Shown one piece after another: positions 36,190 to 47,625 of a stretch of DNA of 64,000 nt. The stretch covers positions 85,058-149,057 of the forward strand of contig QNGE01001709.1 of NCBI GenBank assembly GCA_008508345.1. The letters are read 5' to 3'. Position 1 is the stretch's first letter; every line of letters starts with the position of its first letter. The notes under the pieces are model-generated. The model searched no databases. It saw only the letters and a program-made list of their open reading frames with translations, and was not told the DNA's origin. Source of the DNA: Paragonimus westermani. Lineage: Eukaryota; Platyhelminthes; Trematoda; Plagiorchiida; Troglotrematidae. The position numbers were made by a program, and so were the translations under genes.

Positions 36190-38571
36190 CTAGTGTTTTA
36201 AACGCGGTAGCGCTACAGCCACTTCATCAGGCCACCAAGAAGGAGCATATGGTGTTACCAAAAGTTTGAGTGCCTCGTTCGATGAATCCATCGGAAGTTC
36301 TGCAATCAAACGGGCACCCGTTGAACTGGTTGCATCAGTGAGTCGTAAAAGTGCAATCCCAAAAATACTGGCTTCAGGAGATGCAGGGTGGTTATTGCAG
36401 AGAGCACGAAGCCAGCCAGATGGTTTTACTTTACGACTGCCTGGAGATTGATTGGCTACAGACTGCAGATAGATTGGTGCATTGGGGAAGTGACTGAAAA
36501 GGAAACAGACCCATATACATTACGGGTAAACAAAAACGAACAAGGTACGAAACTAAATGAAAGCTAAAACGTGTCTCAACATAGAAGGGGGTTTCAAGAA
36601 GATTGATAGTTATGATATGACGGCAAATTAACGTACCATCCAGCAACCAGCTCTTCAATTACCGAGGTGTTTAAGAATTCCAATTGAACGGGTACAAAGC
36701 GACGACGCACAACACCAGTGAAACGAGTACGAGCAGTGAGTTCCTGACCGACGTAGCACCCTTTAGAAAAGTCAACTCCGCCTGAGAGATCTGCATTAGC
36801 CTCCAGTGGCAAAGTCTCGCTGCTTATCAACTCTTCAGGGCCTTCGGGTAAGCCCAAACGCCATCGTGCCAAGTTATAATAATTGATACTCAGAGGCGAG
36901 CTAGCAGCCGTAAAAATGTCGTTAGCTGTAGTCAAAAATACAAGGAAAACACCATCTTATTAGTGTCCAAATTATAGGGGTGATAGTGAAAAGTTCACGT
37001 GGTTGTTCACAAAGTATCTTCTGGTATTCACATCAGTTAATTTCCGACTACTTGCCTTCTTTTAATAGCATAATCAACTATTGCTGTTTTCTGGTTTATC
37101 CGGTGACAAAACGTAACGCCCGAACATAAATAGAATAACTGGTAAACACAGTGTGCTGGGGTGAAATATCCTCATCTAAACACGCACGAGACACTCTAAT
37201 TCGATAAACGCGATAAGTCAGTCTGTCAAGTTTGCTACCTCATTGCAAAGCACCTACAGGCACTTCACCTCCGGAGTTATTAAAGAAAAGGACGTGAGCA
37301 CTGCTGATGGTCGCACAAGTGTTTGGCTCTTGTGACGAATGCTAACAGCAGATTGGTCATTTTATGCTGTCTGTCTGGACGGTTCTTAGTGGACCGGCCC
37401 TCTCAAATCTACAGCATATGCTGAGACCACCAGCCGGGTAAAACCGCGTGGTGGTCAAGCAACAACGTGATCGAGGGACCTGAAGACCTTGAGTGCTCTA
37501 CTGGACAAAGTGAGTAGATGTTGCTTTCCTGCCCGGAATCATCATGATCACTGAAATCGCTGGCTGGAGACGCTATTCGAGACGGCGGTAGTCAATGGTC
37601 TACCTGCGTTTATACCATCTCTCTTCTTCCGCTCAGACTTCTATTATTTCCTTTAAACTATTCAGTAACGTTCCTCCAAAGATACTACACGTCACTTTTG
37701 AGGTGAGCGGCGGCCCGAGTCACAGTACATCCCGGTCAGGCTCGAAGCTGAGGATGACGATGAGACATACACTACACTCATCCAGTCACTGTAAGGCTAA
37801 ACATTCAAGCACGAGACCCTCTACACAAAAGTGATGATGATTCAGATGGAGCGAGGCAGGATGCGAAACAAGGGAACCAAGAGAGTATGAATACGGTGGT
37901 CCCGATTGGCATACGGCGGACCGAGGGGTGTAGACTATCGAAAATAGTATCTCTGATGGATGCATTCCGTCGCATACTTTTGATTATTTTGGTTTACTGT
38001 CTATTTTTGTTCCGGCTAGGCGACTAATTTGTAAATTCCATCCGGGGACAAACACACAACTTACTCCAAGTCTTGCTGGCTCGCCATGCTCTGCGCATTG
38101 CACCTTCCAGGGTCGATAGTAAAACATACGGTCAACGTGTTTATAGTTACACACGTGTTTTGACAATGAGAATTAGAATGTGTATAATTCTGTTGGACGT
38201 TCCCAACAATAATGATCTCATACTGGCACAGTATCGCAGTCGCCTCAATAGCAGGATGTAAACGATTGCGGCGACCACTCTGAGAGGTCACACACTCAAC
38301 TTGGGAACACCACATAGACGGTTATTCGCGGTTCGACCTTGTGCTACATGAAACACCTCGCCCACGAGTATAGTAATAATGTTTACCTTGGAATGACTAA
38401 AAATAGGCGAACGACCGACTCCTCTCAAATGGTTTTCAACTGTGTGGTATCAGCAAGACCTCCTCTACAGCAACGGTACCCCACTCTGCTACTAATACCA
38501 TTTAATTCATACTTCACTGATGTATACGCTTCTGTTCTCTGCGTAGTTTGCTCCTCACGGTCAGCCACAAG

Positions 38572-38633
<62 letters not shown>

Positions 38634-40219
38634 CTAAGCACACCAGGTGGTGAATGATTTATTGTGACATTTCAAATCCACACTAGGATCCGTTATCAAA
38701 CAGACAAATGTGAAGAAATGAGATTATTCCGTTGCTCATCGTGTTCGTTTGTCGGTCTGTCTTCGCTCTTCTTTTGTTCTAGCGCCAACGATGCTGACGT
38801 GATGTTTCGATAATTGCGTGTGGATTAAACGAATCTTGTGAATCGGGAGCCTGCAGTACAAGCTGTTTCCCTTTCACTTTTGTCCACGCAACCACTTTCC
38901 CGTGGTTAGTGTTGATCTCGTGATGTGTGTGCCAGTTATGGTCTACGGTCGATTCGTCACAGCGCTAATTTGTGTTCGTGCACACATGTGCGTACGAACT
39001 GTTTGACCATCTTTTTCAAACTGCTGGTCACACCTGAGACACTGAATCGCGTAGACCACACCAGATTGCTCGTGTCTGTGGAGTTGAAATGTCATGATAG
39101 GTCACTCACTACTCAACATGCCCCCTTAAAAATTTTAAATATTCCACCTGAGCTGAAGACATTCTCAATTATGTGTACACCAATGCATGTATAGGTTGAC
39201 AAGGATTCCAAGCTAATGTAGACAGGTACGTATGAGCATCACAGTTATGGAAACTAACTGCATAGTACATAAATTGGGTTAAGCGTAAGAGCATAGAGAA
39301 CTCTAAATTTACCTTGTACACCACTTCTAATTAAGACACGGCCAGACCACCCAGGAACACCCCTAGGATCCGGGGCGTAAAAGAATAAATTGCGATTTAA
39401 AGCGGATTCGCCTGTATCTGGTTGAGTGACAGGCAGCCACGATTTAAAATCAATCAGCGGTGCACTTGAGGCCGACGGCATCGCCACCCAAACCGACAGA
39501 TTGTCTTCCAACGAGAGTGCCACCTGCGAAAAAGAACGCAATGAACTGGGAGGTTATGTTCCGTCTTCTGAATAGTGAGCTGCTTCCATGAGCATTATTA
39601 ACTCACGCTGTTCATTGTCACGACTGAACGAAGAAATGAGCAAAGCTGTTGAAAAAAGACAATTCAAAGATGCACACCACGATATTCAAACGCAATCGAG
39701 TACATTAAGGAGTGTGAGATTTCGGAAAACCGATTTGTAGCTGGAACTCCACACTCTTAAAACTGATCAGTATGCAAACTAGCAACACGCGGCCATATAT
39801 AATCTCTATAGAGACTTACCTTCTTGCGTAAGTTGTATTTTGAAAAATATGTGTACAGCTGGTTTGCATACCGCTTGTCAACTTCAAGCAAATAGCCCAC
39901 ATCATCCTCCGATTCATTTTGCAGATTGTAAACGAAAGTATCCGTCAGTATCCTACCCTTTCAAGAGAGGTAAGAATGAAATGTCTAAGGATGTCACCTT
40001 GATATTAAGTATCAAAGAGTACATAAAGCAGTTTGGTCGGGCGATCGAAAAAACGTCGTTTGTGACTAGTCCTTGAAGGAAATCAGCAGCGGACGTTCCT
40101 CGAACGCAAAGTAAAGATTTATGGCCTAGTCGTCCCATGCTCAGCATTCTTCGACAAGTTAAAATAGACAGACAAAATCTGCCAACCACGTGAGATGTCA
40201 TCCACAGCACTGACGGCAT
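36190..40219 (-). CDS. IBA57: IBA57 homolog, mitochondrial iron-sulfur cluster assembly factor (five exons)
   Basis: Exons on the minus strand are 40219-39998, 39957-39820, 39523-39313, 36925-36637 and 36493-36190. All introns are GT-AG, phases agree, and the product has 387 residues (family members are around 350). IBA57 acts in the mitochondrial matrix with ISCA1/ISCA2 to make [4Fe-4S] clusters. It belongs to the YgfZ/GcvT-like folate-binding family. The family signature K-G-C-Y-V-G-Q-E lies at residues 245-252 with the conserved cysteine at 247. The early motif FLQGLVTND and the GRIL...D strand after exon 1 also match. The first ATG (40219) is followed by an Arg-rich, acid-poor leader suited to mitochondrial import. 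An upstream in-frame TTG was not chosen. The C-terminus has the P-x-WWP segment seen in the family. No break was found, so the gene looks functional. Confidence 0.9.
36926..39312 (-). other. 2.4-kb intron of IBA57 with repeats
   Basis: This phase-1 intron separates coding exons 3 and 4. It contains a (TA)27 microsatellite and, at about 37420-37460, a short palindrome (GACCACCAGC with GTGGTGGTC). No further exon is needed to keep the reading frame. Confidence 0.7.
38575..38628. repeat. (TA)27 microsatellite
   Basis: An uninterrupted run of 27 TA units lies in the large intron of IBA57. It is self-complementary and likely variable in length between individuals. Confidence 0.95.
39958..39997 (-). 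other. 40-bp intron of IBA57
   Basis: The donor AAG|GTGACA and acceptor TTGAAAG define a 40-bp intron between coding exons 1 and 2, in phase 0. Removing it restores the conserved N-x-x-G-R-I-L stretch. Introns this short are usual in flatworms. Confidence 0.8.
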
Positions 40220-40408
40220 ACAGTTGAAAGTCGGTTTCCGTTCATACAAAAATTTCCGAAAATCGCATTAAATGAAAGTTGCGTCAAGTTTGAGTAAAAG
40301 GGGACAAATAAACTTGCTAAAAATGTATATAATACGATACATTTCAGTTCGTATCGCACAACAGTGCTCGCACTTAAGTAAGTGAGATGTCGCACCAATA
40401 AGGGATTC

Positions 40409-40450
40409 AAGTAGGGGTGAATTAGGGCTGTTTATGGGTAATTTAGGGTA
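40409..40450 (+). repeat. Short G-run cluster near the IBA57 5' end
   Basis: Words such as TAGGGGTGAATTAGGG and ATTTAGGG resemble the much longer G-rich array at 44225-44490, on the same strand. The two flank the transposase remnant. Confidence 0.45.
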
Positions 40451-40675
40451 TTTTCATTTGGACCAATAGTGCGTCGTTGGATGAAAGTATATCCAATCAT
40501 TATTCGGGTTATTTATATAATATATGAAGTACATAACACAAAGGAATGGCATTCACATTCATGAAATGTTCGTTGTACGGATAAACTCGCTCATTGTTTA
40601 TCCGAACTCAAACCGCTTCAATTATTCAGGCGCGCCGCGTTCGAGTTTACGCCCAGCCTAGCGCTTCTGTTTCGT

Positions 40676-43246
40676 TTGAGGTTTGCGGAGGTTGCTATCA
40701 TGTCTGAGCAGCATCACGATGGCGGTAAAGTAAAAAAAATTATCTCATTCATTACAGCAATAGTGGTTTTCGGAAACGTTAGCCAGCCGTTCCACCACTT
40801 ATCGGAATGTGCAGCGCTTGCCCAGCAAAACCGTAATGTACAAGAATCGTTAAACAATTCAGACGTTTGCGAGCGCTCTCCGACCTTTACGGCGTTCGTA
40901 CCGGAACGCATATCACAACCGCTTTGTGAAGGCAAGTTAAACTTTCCAAATGCAAACGACTGGTTTCAGATGTACTAGAGAACTCAGCAGAAATTGGTGT
41001 GCAGGATCCGGAAGATGACCTTCCTAAGGCCAGCGTTGTCGATCGCCTTCGAGACTGAGTAATTTCCATCAACACTCATAAAGTGCAGGTGACTCGACTT
41101 TTGCGTATATTGAAGGAAAGAATACCGGAGTTACCCAGTGATTCCCGAAAGTTGTTGTCGACACCGAGAGGTTCGCCGAAAAGTGACGTTTATCCAGGCG
41201 ACTATGCTCATTTGGGGTTGGCTAAGGGCATTGTGAATGTTGTCCTAGGCAGTCGGCTACAACATGTGACGTCCGCAGGAATCCAGCTGAATGTTGATGG
41301 TTTATCACCATCGAACGCAAGAAAGGTAAAAATATGGCTTGTGCTCTGTCGCCTAAATGAGCCGATGGTAACCGAGCCGTTTGTGGTTGGTGTGTGTGGA
41401 GGTAGCAACAAACCTGAAGATGCCAACGTATATCTCTTGGACACACTGCACGAACTGTACGATGTGTAAAGCAGTGGCATAAAGATAAACAATGTTCCGA
41501 TTGCCATCTGTTTGGAAGCGGTGATCTGTGATACATCGGCTCGCTCGTATGTTAAACAGAAGCGCGGGCATGGTGCATACTACGGCTGTGATAGGTGTGA
41601 CCAACGAAGTGTATACTGCGAACGGAAACTAACGTTCATGCCGCGACGTGGTTCTCTTCGAACGGACGCATCGTTTCGCGTCGCACGCCCACAGTGCCTC
41701 CCCCCGTTTATGCCCCTACCGGCCGACATGATTTCCACTTTTCCTATTGACTATATGCATTCGGTGCTCCTGGGCGTTGTCCTTCATATGATTAACAACT
41801 GGATGTCGAGACCGGTCCCCAGGAGCTGTAGTGCCAGATCCTGAATTCGTACACCCAGAGTTTCCCCAACCTTATGCTACCGTGAGTCGGAAGTCGCAGG
41901 GAGAAAACGATGAATCTGCAAACAAACTTTATTTATTGACTTACTCACCGTTCACAACTGACTTAAACGTAACAATTAAGGGGTGCTAGGGAGCTGGATG
42001 TGAGAGCACCTTGAGCACAACCGCACAGCAGCCGCCAGAGTGGAAGAGTGCGTCGCCAGAGAATTCCAGTCGAGCTTCAGAATTCAAGCAAGCGTTAGAC
42101 TGGTTAAGCGGCGTTCCTAACTGTAATAGCTCAACGTTGATATCATAGTGAATGTAACCTACAGCAGTAGAGATGATGCGAATTCATTACACAGCTGAGC
42201 GCATAACTGCGATACTTATGCCGGCCCACAAACTTTGATGGTAGGGGTTTTTAGTAAACCTACATTTAAAAGGTAATATGAACCGGCACGGTGGTACTGG
42301 CAAGGCAAGTCTCACGTCTTGGGGAGTTTAGAATTTTGTGGACGTCAAAAGTGATCTCACACAGAGCGTTCGCGTAAGCTCGCAGACACTTTAACAGGTA
42401 AATGAATGGTTTGTATTATGTCGGTAAAGCCTATCCTGTGACTTTCCCCGCAAGTGCTGAGGTCTGACAGACTTTAAGACCTGGAAGGCTACTGAATGCC
42501 GACAATTTTTGTTGTACATCGGACCGGTGGCCTAGCGGAATATTTTGGACAGTGATAAGTATACCAACTTTTTAGATTTGTCTGCTGCTATATACACATT
42601 ATGTCGCCCCACATTCAGTGTTACTCATTTTGACCTTGCGAAACAATTAATGCACGTATTTGTATCCAATTGCCGTAAGCTGTGTGGTTAGGCAAAGATG
42701 GTGTACAATGTGCATTCACTAGAACACCTTGCTGATGATGTGGCCACATATGGTTCATTGGATAACTTCTCTGCTTTTCCGTTTGAATCTTTCATGTACA
42801 TATTGAAATCTATGCTTGATGGGCCGACGCGTCCAGTGAGACAATTGTACAACCGTTTATTAGAAAGATCTGCTTCAGCTCCTGTTGAAGTCGTTCATTC
42901 TGATGTTGGTACGCCCATCAGTTGTCCTACTGTACCTGGATGCACAATGTTAATGAAGGGTTCCGTTTTGTTTACAACCACTCCCCCGAACAATATGGCT
43001 CTTATTAATGATGTTCCCTGAATAGTTGTTGACATACTTAACCTTAATTCTGAAGATTGCACTGTGAGTTACCGCCCCTTTACGACGCTCCTACCTCTCT
43101 TCACCCACAGTTTCTCCGCTCACTATTTGCATATGCACATTGTCAAAGATTTGTCATCAGACATTTTAACAGCAAGTGCGTCTCGTATTGATGCCAAACG
43201 TTTGCTCTTCACGTTTCATTCACGTTATATGTACATACCCATTTAA
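40676..43246 (+). pseudogene. Broken CACTA/tnp2-type transposase
   Basis: The parts of one transposase appear in order. An N-terminal segment lies at 40676-40978 and, after a frameshift, the core at 41000-41844. The core has the pattern INVDGL, the segment PFVVGV, a zinc-binding stretch YYGCDRCDQ, the following LRTDASF, and FPIDYMHSVLLGV. After an 800-bp gap without coding sense, the C-terminal part runs at about 42600-43246 (YNVHSLEHLADDV, SAFPFESF). This layout is typical of the large tnp2-like transposases common in invertebrate genomes, related to CACTA/EnSpm elements. In-frame stops are at 41056-41058 (TGA where a tryptophan is usual), 41467-41469, 42688-42690 and 43019-43021. The element is inactive. 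I did not find its terminal inverted repeats. Confidence 0.75.
41845..42590. other. Non-coding insert or decayed middle of the transposase
   Basis: The transposase reading stops at 41842-41844 and its next recognisable part begins near 42600. The intervening 750 bp reads as coding in no frame. It may be an insertion, a former intron, or a badly decayed segment. Confidence 0.4.
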
Positions 43247-43331
43247 AATTCCTGTAAATAACGTCATTTGTAAATAAATACAGTTCTCCTCGAGGCTTAC
43301 AGAATATATCTTATTTTGTTTCAACTATCAC

Positions 43332-43532
43332 GTGTCACCCGCAACTGTTGATGAACTTCGACTTCAGAGGTACAGCGTTGTAACTTTTCTGGAGGATGGT
43401 GAAACTTGCTGCGCAGTGCTCAATTCCACGTGGATAGAGGGCGCCGTCGCATCGTGGCCAAATTACCCCTCTCTTCAAGGACTCCATCTTGCTGCGTGTA
43501 ATAGAAGGTTAGTGCAGCGTGAAAGTAATTAA
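43332..43532 (+). CDS. Short open frame with a W-x-x-G...WPNYPS pattern, possible transposon accessory fragment
   Basis: The 66-codon frame contains VTFLEDGETCCAVLNSTWIEG followed after a few residues by SWPNYPS. This resembles the small domain (V-x-F-x-E-G/D-x-x-x-V-x-P-x-x-W-x...WP) that precedes other domains in many invertebrate transposon-borne proteins. It lies 86 bp after the transposase and is probably part of the same mobile element. The assignment is by pattern only. Confidence 0.35.
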   Translation: MSPATVDELRLQRYSVVTFLEDGETCCAVLNSTWIEGAVASWPNYPSLQGLHLAACNRRLVQRESN

Positions 43533-43703
43533 ATATACCTAGAACGTAGAAGCAGTCCTATCCCAGGAGATGGACACAGAAACCGGGCGAAATGAACTAC
43601 AAAAGTGGATGCGGTGTTGGTTTTATGGCGCCCGTGACCGTGGAGGGAAGTTTCAAATAAGAAAGCCACGACGAAGAGATGAAGTGAGCATCGAACGAAA
43701 TAT

Positions 43704-43942
43704 GAAATTGATTCTCAACCGCATTCATTTGTGCACACCGTACGTTTTAATCAATTATTATATCACTTGGTGCGAGGGCAGGTTTGGAATCAATAAAATT
43801 GACGTGAATGGGATATTAATGAACCTCGACCTGTGAAACTACCTGTTGTCTGTCGGTGTGTCATGCGTTCCAACATGAATTGGATTTTCAACCGCGTTCA
43901 CTTGTGCACACCCTAGGTCATAATCAATTGTTTTATCACTTG
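43704..43942 (+). repeat. Local direct duplication of about 70 bp
   Basis: The segment at 43704-43771 (containing ATTCATTTGTGCACACC and AATCAATT) recurs with mismatches at 43875-43942, in the same orientation about 170 bp downstream. It suggests an old tandem duplication at the right side of the transposon remnant. Confidence 0.6.
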
Positions 43943-44224
43943 CTACGTGAAAAATTCAGTAATCGATACCTTTCATTGTTCATATGAGTGTAGTTTACCA
44001 TTGATGTGAGCTTAGTTTGTTCACGTTTTACTTTGCCATTATTTGGAAGCCGTTCGTTCAATGCAAACTTTTCTCATTCTTCAGCAAACAGAACCTCGTA
44101 GGGGTCAATGACTTGTCTACGAGAACATTCCATTGTTTCTTCAGCCACTCCAATATATTTTCGCAGTTCATTCCGGCTATATTTTACTTTGAGTGTAAAA
44201 TGGTAGGTTCCCGGTGGATTACAT

Positions 44225-44490
44225 GGTTTCGGGTTATATTCGGGGTTAAATCGGGGTTAATTAGGGGGGAATTACGTGAAATAGGGTGGATTTAGGAGTG
44301 ACATTCGGTTGAGTCAGGGGTAAAATCGGGTTAATTTGGGGGTGAATTCGGGTGATTTAGTATGAAGTTGGGTTATTTTAGGGCAAAATTGGGCGCAAAT
44401 TAAGATGAAATCGGGTTAATTCAGGGCAAATTGGGGTTAATTTAGGGCAATTTAGGGTGAATTCGGGTTTATTGAGGGGTGATTTATGGC
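44225..44490 (+). repeat. G-rich degenerate tandem repeat with strand bias
   Basis: The tract is made of irregular units of about 10-20 bp such as GGGTTAATTC, GGGTGAATTC and TTTAGGGC, nearly all G runs being on the plus strand. It is not an exact telomere repeat, although TTAGGG occurs in it. G runs of three to six with short spacers could form G-quadruplexes. It lies between the transposase remnant and the PP1 copy. Confidence 0.7.
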
Positions 44491-44648
44491 ACGGGGAATG
44501 GACAAATCAGGTAATAGCTACGCTACGCACTGAAGGATTCTCTAGGCATTTTGTCCCAAATCCCTGACAAATCCCTAAATGGTCTCCCGATTGGTCCATT
44601 AGACGACATCAAGAATTTTCCCTAATTCACTCTTCATTATGTTAGCAG

Positions 44649-46535
44649 GGGTACTACGAAGGCACATTCACGGATGCACAGACACATGGGCAGTAGACCA
44701 ATTTATTACGGCTGTTCGAGCGTGGTGGTTTCCCCCGGCATCAAATTACCTGTTTTCGGGCGATTACGTGGATCGGGGCAAACAGAGTTTGGAGACCATT
44801 TGTCTCCTGTTAGCGTACAAGGTCCGATATCCGGAAAAATTTCTTGCTCCGGAGCAATCATGAATGCGCTGCCATCAATGGAATTTACGGATTCTATGAC
44901 AAATGCGAACGAAGGTTCAGTGTCAAATTGTGGAAAACATTCACGGATTGTTTCAACTCTCTTCAAATCGCAGCCATAGTTTACGGGAAGATTTTCTGTT
45001 GCCATAGTGGATTATCGCCCGATTTACAGAATATGGAACAAATCCGGCGTATTTTGAGGCCTTCAGACATCCCAGACACGGGCTTGCTTCGTGATTTACT
45101 GTGGTCTGATCCGGACAAGGATATCTCCGGCTGGTCTGAGAACGACCGTGGAGTCAGTTTCACCTTCGGTCCTGACGTGGTTTCGAAATTCCTGAGTCGA
45201 CATGACTTGGACTTGATTTGCCGAGCACATCAGGTAGTCGAGGACGGATTCGAATTCTTCGGTCGGCGTCAATTGGTTACTCTGTTCTCCGCACCTAATT
45301 ATTGTGGAGAATTTGAAAACGTTGGTGGAATGATGACCGTCGATGAGAATCTGACTTGCTATTTTCAGGTACTAAAGCCGTCAGAAAAGGAGGCAAAATA
45401 TCAGTACCATGCGGTGAGTCAAGCAACCCAGCAACAGCAACAACAACCAGCACGCATAGCGCAACATCGTGTCACGTGACTACTTTGGTCCCGTTCTTAT
45501 TTCGTTTCGACTGTCATTTGCGGATACATGCTTGCCTTGTCTCTGTGCCTAATTTCAAACAGCCATTCTGAATTGTCACCGTTGTCAACGTTAGCAATGT
45601 GGATGAACTAAGTAATCCTTCTATGTGATGTACACACACATGTGTAAAAATGTACGTTTTTATGTACGTTCTTTCAAACGTAATCACACACATACGACAC
45701 GTCCGCACGCACAGTTTGTTTTCCTTTCCGCTCGCATACGTTTTTCTTCCCAACTTTATCCCGACTTTTATCTCCACAACCATCTTCCACTTCGCAACGA
45801 CCGTACTTCGGTCTCGTTTGCTTAATTTTGCTTCCGATTTGCTCTTCTCTTATTTGCCGTTTTCCCCTAGATTCCTTCTGCGTGTGTGTGTGCGTGCGTT
45901 CATTCGTACGTGTATTCTACATGCGCATTTGTGCGATCTTGTCTATATCGCTTCGCCGTTTATCCACTGATTTGCCCTGCCTATCAGAGTTGAATTCGCT
46001 TTCGCGTAGGTTGTTCTAACTGTGTTGGCATCTGTGCACACGCGTTGTCATTCGTGATCCCTCGTACATCGTAGCACTTCTATTCCCGTTTCCGACACAG
46101 GAGCATTAACTTACATTTCTTATTTAGCTTATATGATCCACTAATTTAAACATATATATATACATCTTTATGTACATATATATGTTCTTGAGTGTATTCT
46201 TGCTCTGCTCCGATTTTGTTGTGTCCAGCTTTTCACGTTTTTCCCTTGTTCTTCAGTCAGCGTCCGGTTTCAAACGGTCACCGGACTCGATAAGACTTGT
46301 TTGAAGTTCTCGGATTAGTACATTATTTTGCGCTTGAAAAAAACCAAGATTGGTGCTACACCCTGTTTTCAATTATCGCCTTTCAGATCAACAGAAGCCC
46401 GCTGACACTGAGCAAGGAAAACCGACTGGATCCGGGAAGCTTGGGCCGTTGCCTCGAACCCGTGTACCAATCGCTGAATTCGCCCACCTAGCACCCCATT
46501 TATGTGGACAGATGAGTAGTGAGATGCAGACTTCT
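44649..46535 (+). pseudogene. Decayed copy of a PP1 serine/threonine phosphatase catalytic subunit
   Basis: A PP1-like core begins around the metal-binding GDxHG motif and runs to the C-terminus. It includes [52 protein letters not shown] and SAPNYCGEF. Breaks are many. The GDxHG motif has lost its first metal-binding aspartate (it reads HIHG), followed by a disturbed insertion. A 1-bp shift lies near 44733, and a further frameshift near 44840 is consistent with two bases lost from a T run. The GNHE glycine is now serine. The coding part ends at a good donor (CATGCG|GTGAGT, 45414). A candidate next exon (46395-46535, acceptor ATCAACAG, donor TCT|GTAAGT) continues the tail. The intron argues for a DNA-level duplicate and not a processed retrocopy. 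The N-terminal 60 or so residues are absent. Confidence 0.8.
45414..46394 (+). other. Candidate intron of the PP1 copy; T-rich low-complexity DNA
   Basis: From 45600 to 46250 the sequence is poor in information: T/C-rich with (GT)n and (CA)n stretches and TACATATATA words. No gene is supported. Apparent long frames here come from the skewed composition. Confidence 0.5.
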
Positions 46536-46539
46536 GTAA

Positions 46540-46720
46540 GTACACATTATATATATACCTATTAAGACAACCATATATGGTCAGGTGATAAGTATACACA
46601 TCTACATTTATAAGGGTATACGTATAGGTCTACCAGATATGCACATATATGTTCACAAATATATACGTATACGCCTATCGCTATATAGATCGACGCCTAT
46701 CTTTTCTTTCTGTGTAAATA
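46540..46720. repeat. TA/CA-rich low-complexity tract
   Basis: Words such as TATATATACC, CATATATG, GTATACG and ATATATAC recur imperfectly. The same flavour of sequence surrounds the LTR retrotransposon further right. Confidence 0.6.
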
Positions 46721-46977
46721 CATACACTTTTATACCGAAAATTTGGCAACTGTGTCCCGTTGGTATGTGCGCATATTTCTGTATCAACTAATCTGACAAC
46801 GGATTTATCCATCAACAAATCAGAAAATTCGACCGTCCAAATTATTTTCTCCAGGGTGTGGAAGGAAACCGCCTCCCCATATAGCTTGCACAGGGTATAA
46901 CATCTCAACCATGCTGTGCACAGATGACGCGTAAGTAAACCAATGAACAACGAGAATGTGTGACCTTGACAGCTTAA

Positions 46978-47038
46978 TGTAGTTTAGCGCGCAACCGAAA
47001 CCGGCGAGCGCGCACGGATTGAACTTGAGTTGTGTAAC
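46978..47038 (-). repeat. Inverted copy of the direct repeat's end
   Basis: The stretch with GCGCAACCGAAACC and GCGCGCACGGATTGAA is the reverse complement of the end of each direct repeat. It joins repeat 1 through the shared GTGTAAC, as if one copy inserted into or recombined with an inverted copy. Confidence 0.65.
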
Positions 47039-47318
47039 ATGCAGGCCAGCCGACTCTACTCTGGATGCCCGTGACTTCGCGGACCAACCTTCGGGCAACG
47101 TGGACGCACCAGGGGACAACGCTCTTCCGAAGTAGGGGTTCAAACAACAGTTCTGAAAAGAGAAACAATGCGAACACACATGAGCCGAAGGCCCAGTAAG
47201 CCATGCACACGACTTACACAAACGACAGCTAAAACGGCACCGACAACACAGCAGCACGCCCCGTTACACAACTCAAATTCAATCCGTGCGCGCTCGCTGG
47301 TTTCGGCTGCGCGTTACA
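47033..47318 (+). repeat. Direct repeat 1 (LTR-like) of the TRIM-like element
   Basis: It begins TGTAACATGCAGGCC and ends CGCGTTACA. The TG...CA termini are those of retroviral-type long terminal repeats. Confidence 0.65.
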
Positions 47319-47625
47319 CAGCTCCCATCTTCGTAAAGCACAGTCCCCTGTGCTCCAAACCTTCTACAAACCGGCTGGTGCTCATGTTGCCAGGTTGGAT
47401 AAAGTGCCTCCGGGCCCTCTGCCCGTTTTCTCGTAACTTCATTATTTTTCTCTACTTTTTTTCATCTCGACACCTTTTTCCTTAACCCTGATAATATTCT
47501 CTTTTCTGATACCTCTGAACTCCATTACGCTACTTCTCTTCGAACTTCAGTACCCGTTTTTTTCTTCGCGACGCAATTATTTTTATCTCGGCACTTCTTT
47601 TCTCATCCTGGCAGGGTCGCCAAAA

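Noticed and set aside
44225..44490. Interstitial telomere
   Set aside because: TTAGGG words occur but the units vary in length and sequence, with no exact array.
45625..46019. Several long overlapping open frames
   Set aside because: They lie in T/C-rich low-complexity sequence, overlap in different frames and have no domain. Composition explains them.
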